Source of the DNA: Desulfobacterales bacterium
GTDB taxonomy: Bacteria; Desulfobacterota; DSM-4660; Desulfatiglandales; Desulfatiglandaceae
NCBI GenBank assembly: GCA_021107495.1
Contig: JAIOSR010000220.1
Span: 1 to 6,209, forward strand
Length of the DNA: 6,209 nt
Direction: 5' to 3'
Program-made: the position numbers and the translations under genes
Notes under the pieces: model-generated
Seen by the model: only the letters and a program-made list of their open reading frames with translations
What the model was told of the DNA's origin: nothing
The model's database searches: none
Shown: positions 6,172 to 6,209 of the stretch, piece by piece
Layout of the letters: every line of letters starts with the position of its first letter
Numbering within the stretch: position 1 is the first letter of the stretch

Positions 6172-6209
6172 AAAATCCCCCCTATCCCCCCTTTAAAAAA
6201 GGGGGGAGG
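6172..6209. repeat. second copy of the palindromic repeat, cut by the window end
   Basis: AAAATCCCCCC, TAT, then a palindrome of six C, TTT, six A and six G (6186-6206). The order matches the left end of the array at 1238-1272 (A-run, C run, short AT spacer, C run, palindrome) in the same orientation. It is therefore another member of the same family. It lies about 35 bp upstream of the start of the 134-codon gene and may continue past the window. Confidence 0.8.

Overview
The window reads as chromosomal DNA from a Gram-negative (diderm) anaerobe. Desulfobacterota (the former Deltaproteobacteria) is my best guess. Three things point there: an LDH-like malate dehydrogenase of the type those bacteria carry, a very large AsmA/YhdP-type envelope protein that only makes sense in a cell with two membranes, and C5/G5 palindromic intergenic repeats of a kind I associate with such genomes. 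This placement comes from recognition, not from a search. I see no tRNA, rRNA, CRISPR array, transposase gene or phage gene.

Layout, left to right. Bases 1-294 are a gene-free upstream region. It holds a 15-bp palindrome, a short degenerate TGAAC heptamer repeat and a near-consensus sigma-70 promoter (TTGACC, 17 bp, TATAAT), followed by an AT-rich leader of roughly 165 nt. Malate dehydrogenase (mdh) starts at 295, behind a good AGGAG, and ends at 1230. From 1238 to 1445 lies an array of six C/G palindromes whose centres are 30-33 bp apart. The last palindrome is inverted relative to the other five, so the array has inverted ends. Its right edge runs directly into a 100-codon gene of unknown function (1444-1746) that uses a TTG start.

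The rest is on the minus strand and converges on that small gene with only 15 bp between the stops. Read in the direction of transcription, it begins with a 134-codon gene of unknown function (6135 to 5731). A short intergenic region with a consensus-like promoter follows, then a NUDIX hydrolase (5618 to 5133), which overlaps by 22 bp the start of a 1130-residue AsmA-like membrane-anchored protein (5154 to 1762). A second copy of the palindromic repeat, in the same orientation as the left end of the array, closes the window at 6172-6209.

Functionally, mdh belongs to central carbon metabolism (malate/oxaloacetate). The NUDIX-AsmA pair looks like a translationally coupled operon joining a nucleotide-type pyrophosphatase to an envelope lipid-homeostasis protein. 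I see no strong case for a new multi-gene system. The most unusual material is the phased, inverted-ended palindrome array, its possible role in supplying translation signals to the 100-codon gene, and the two uncharacterised small proteins.
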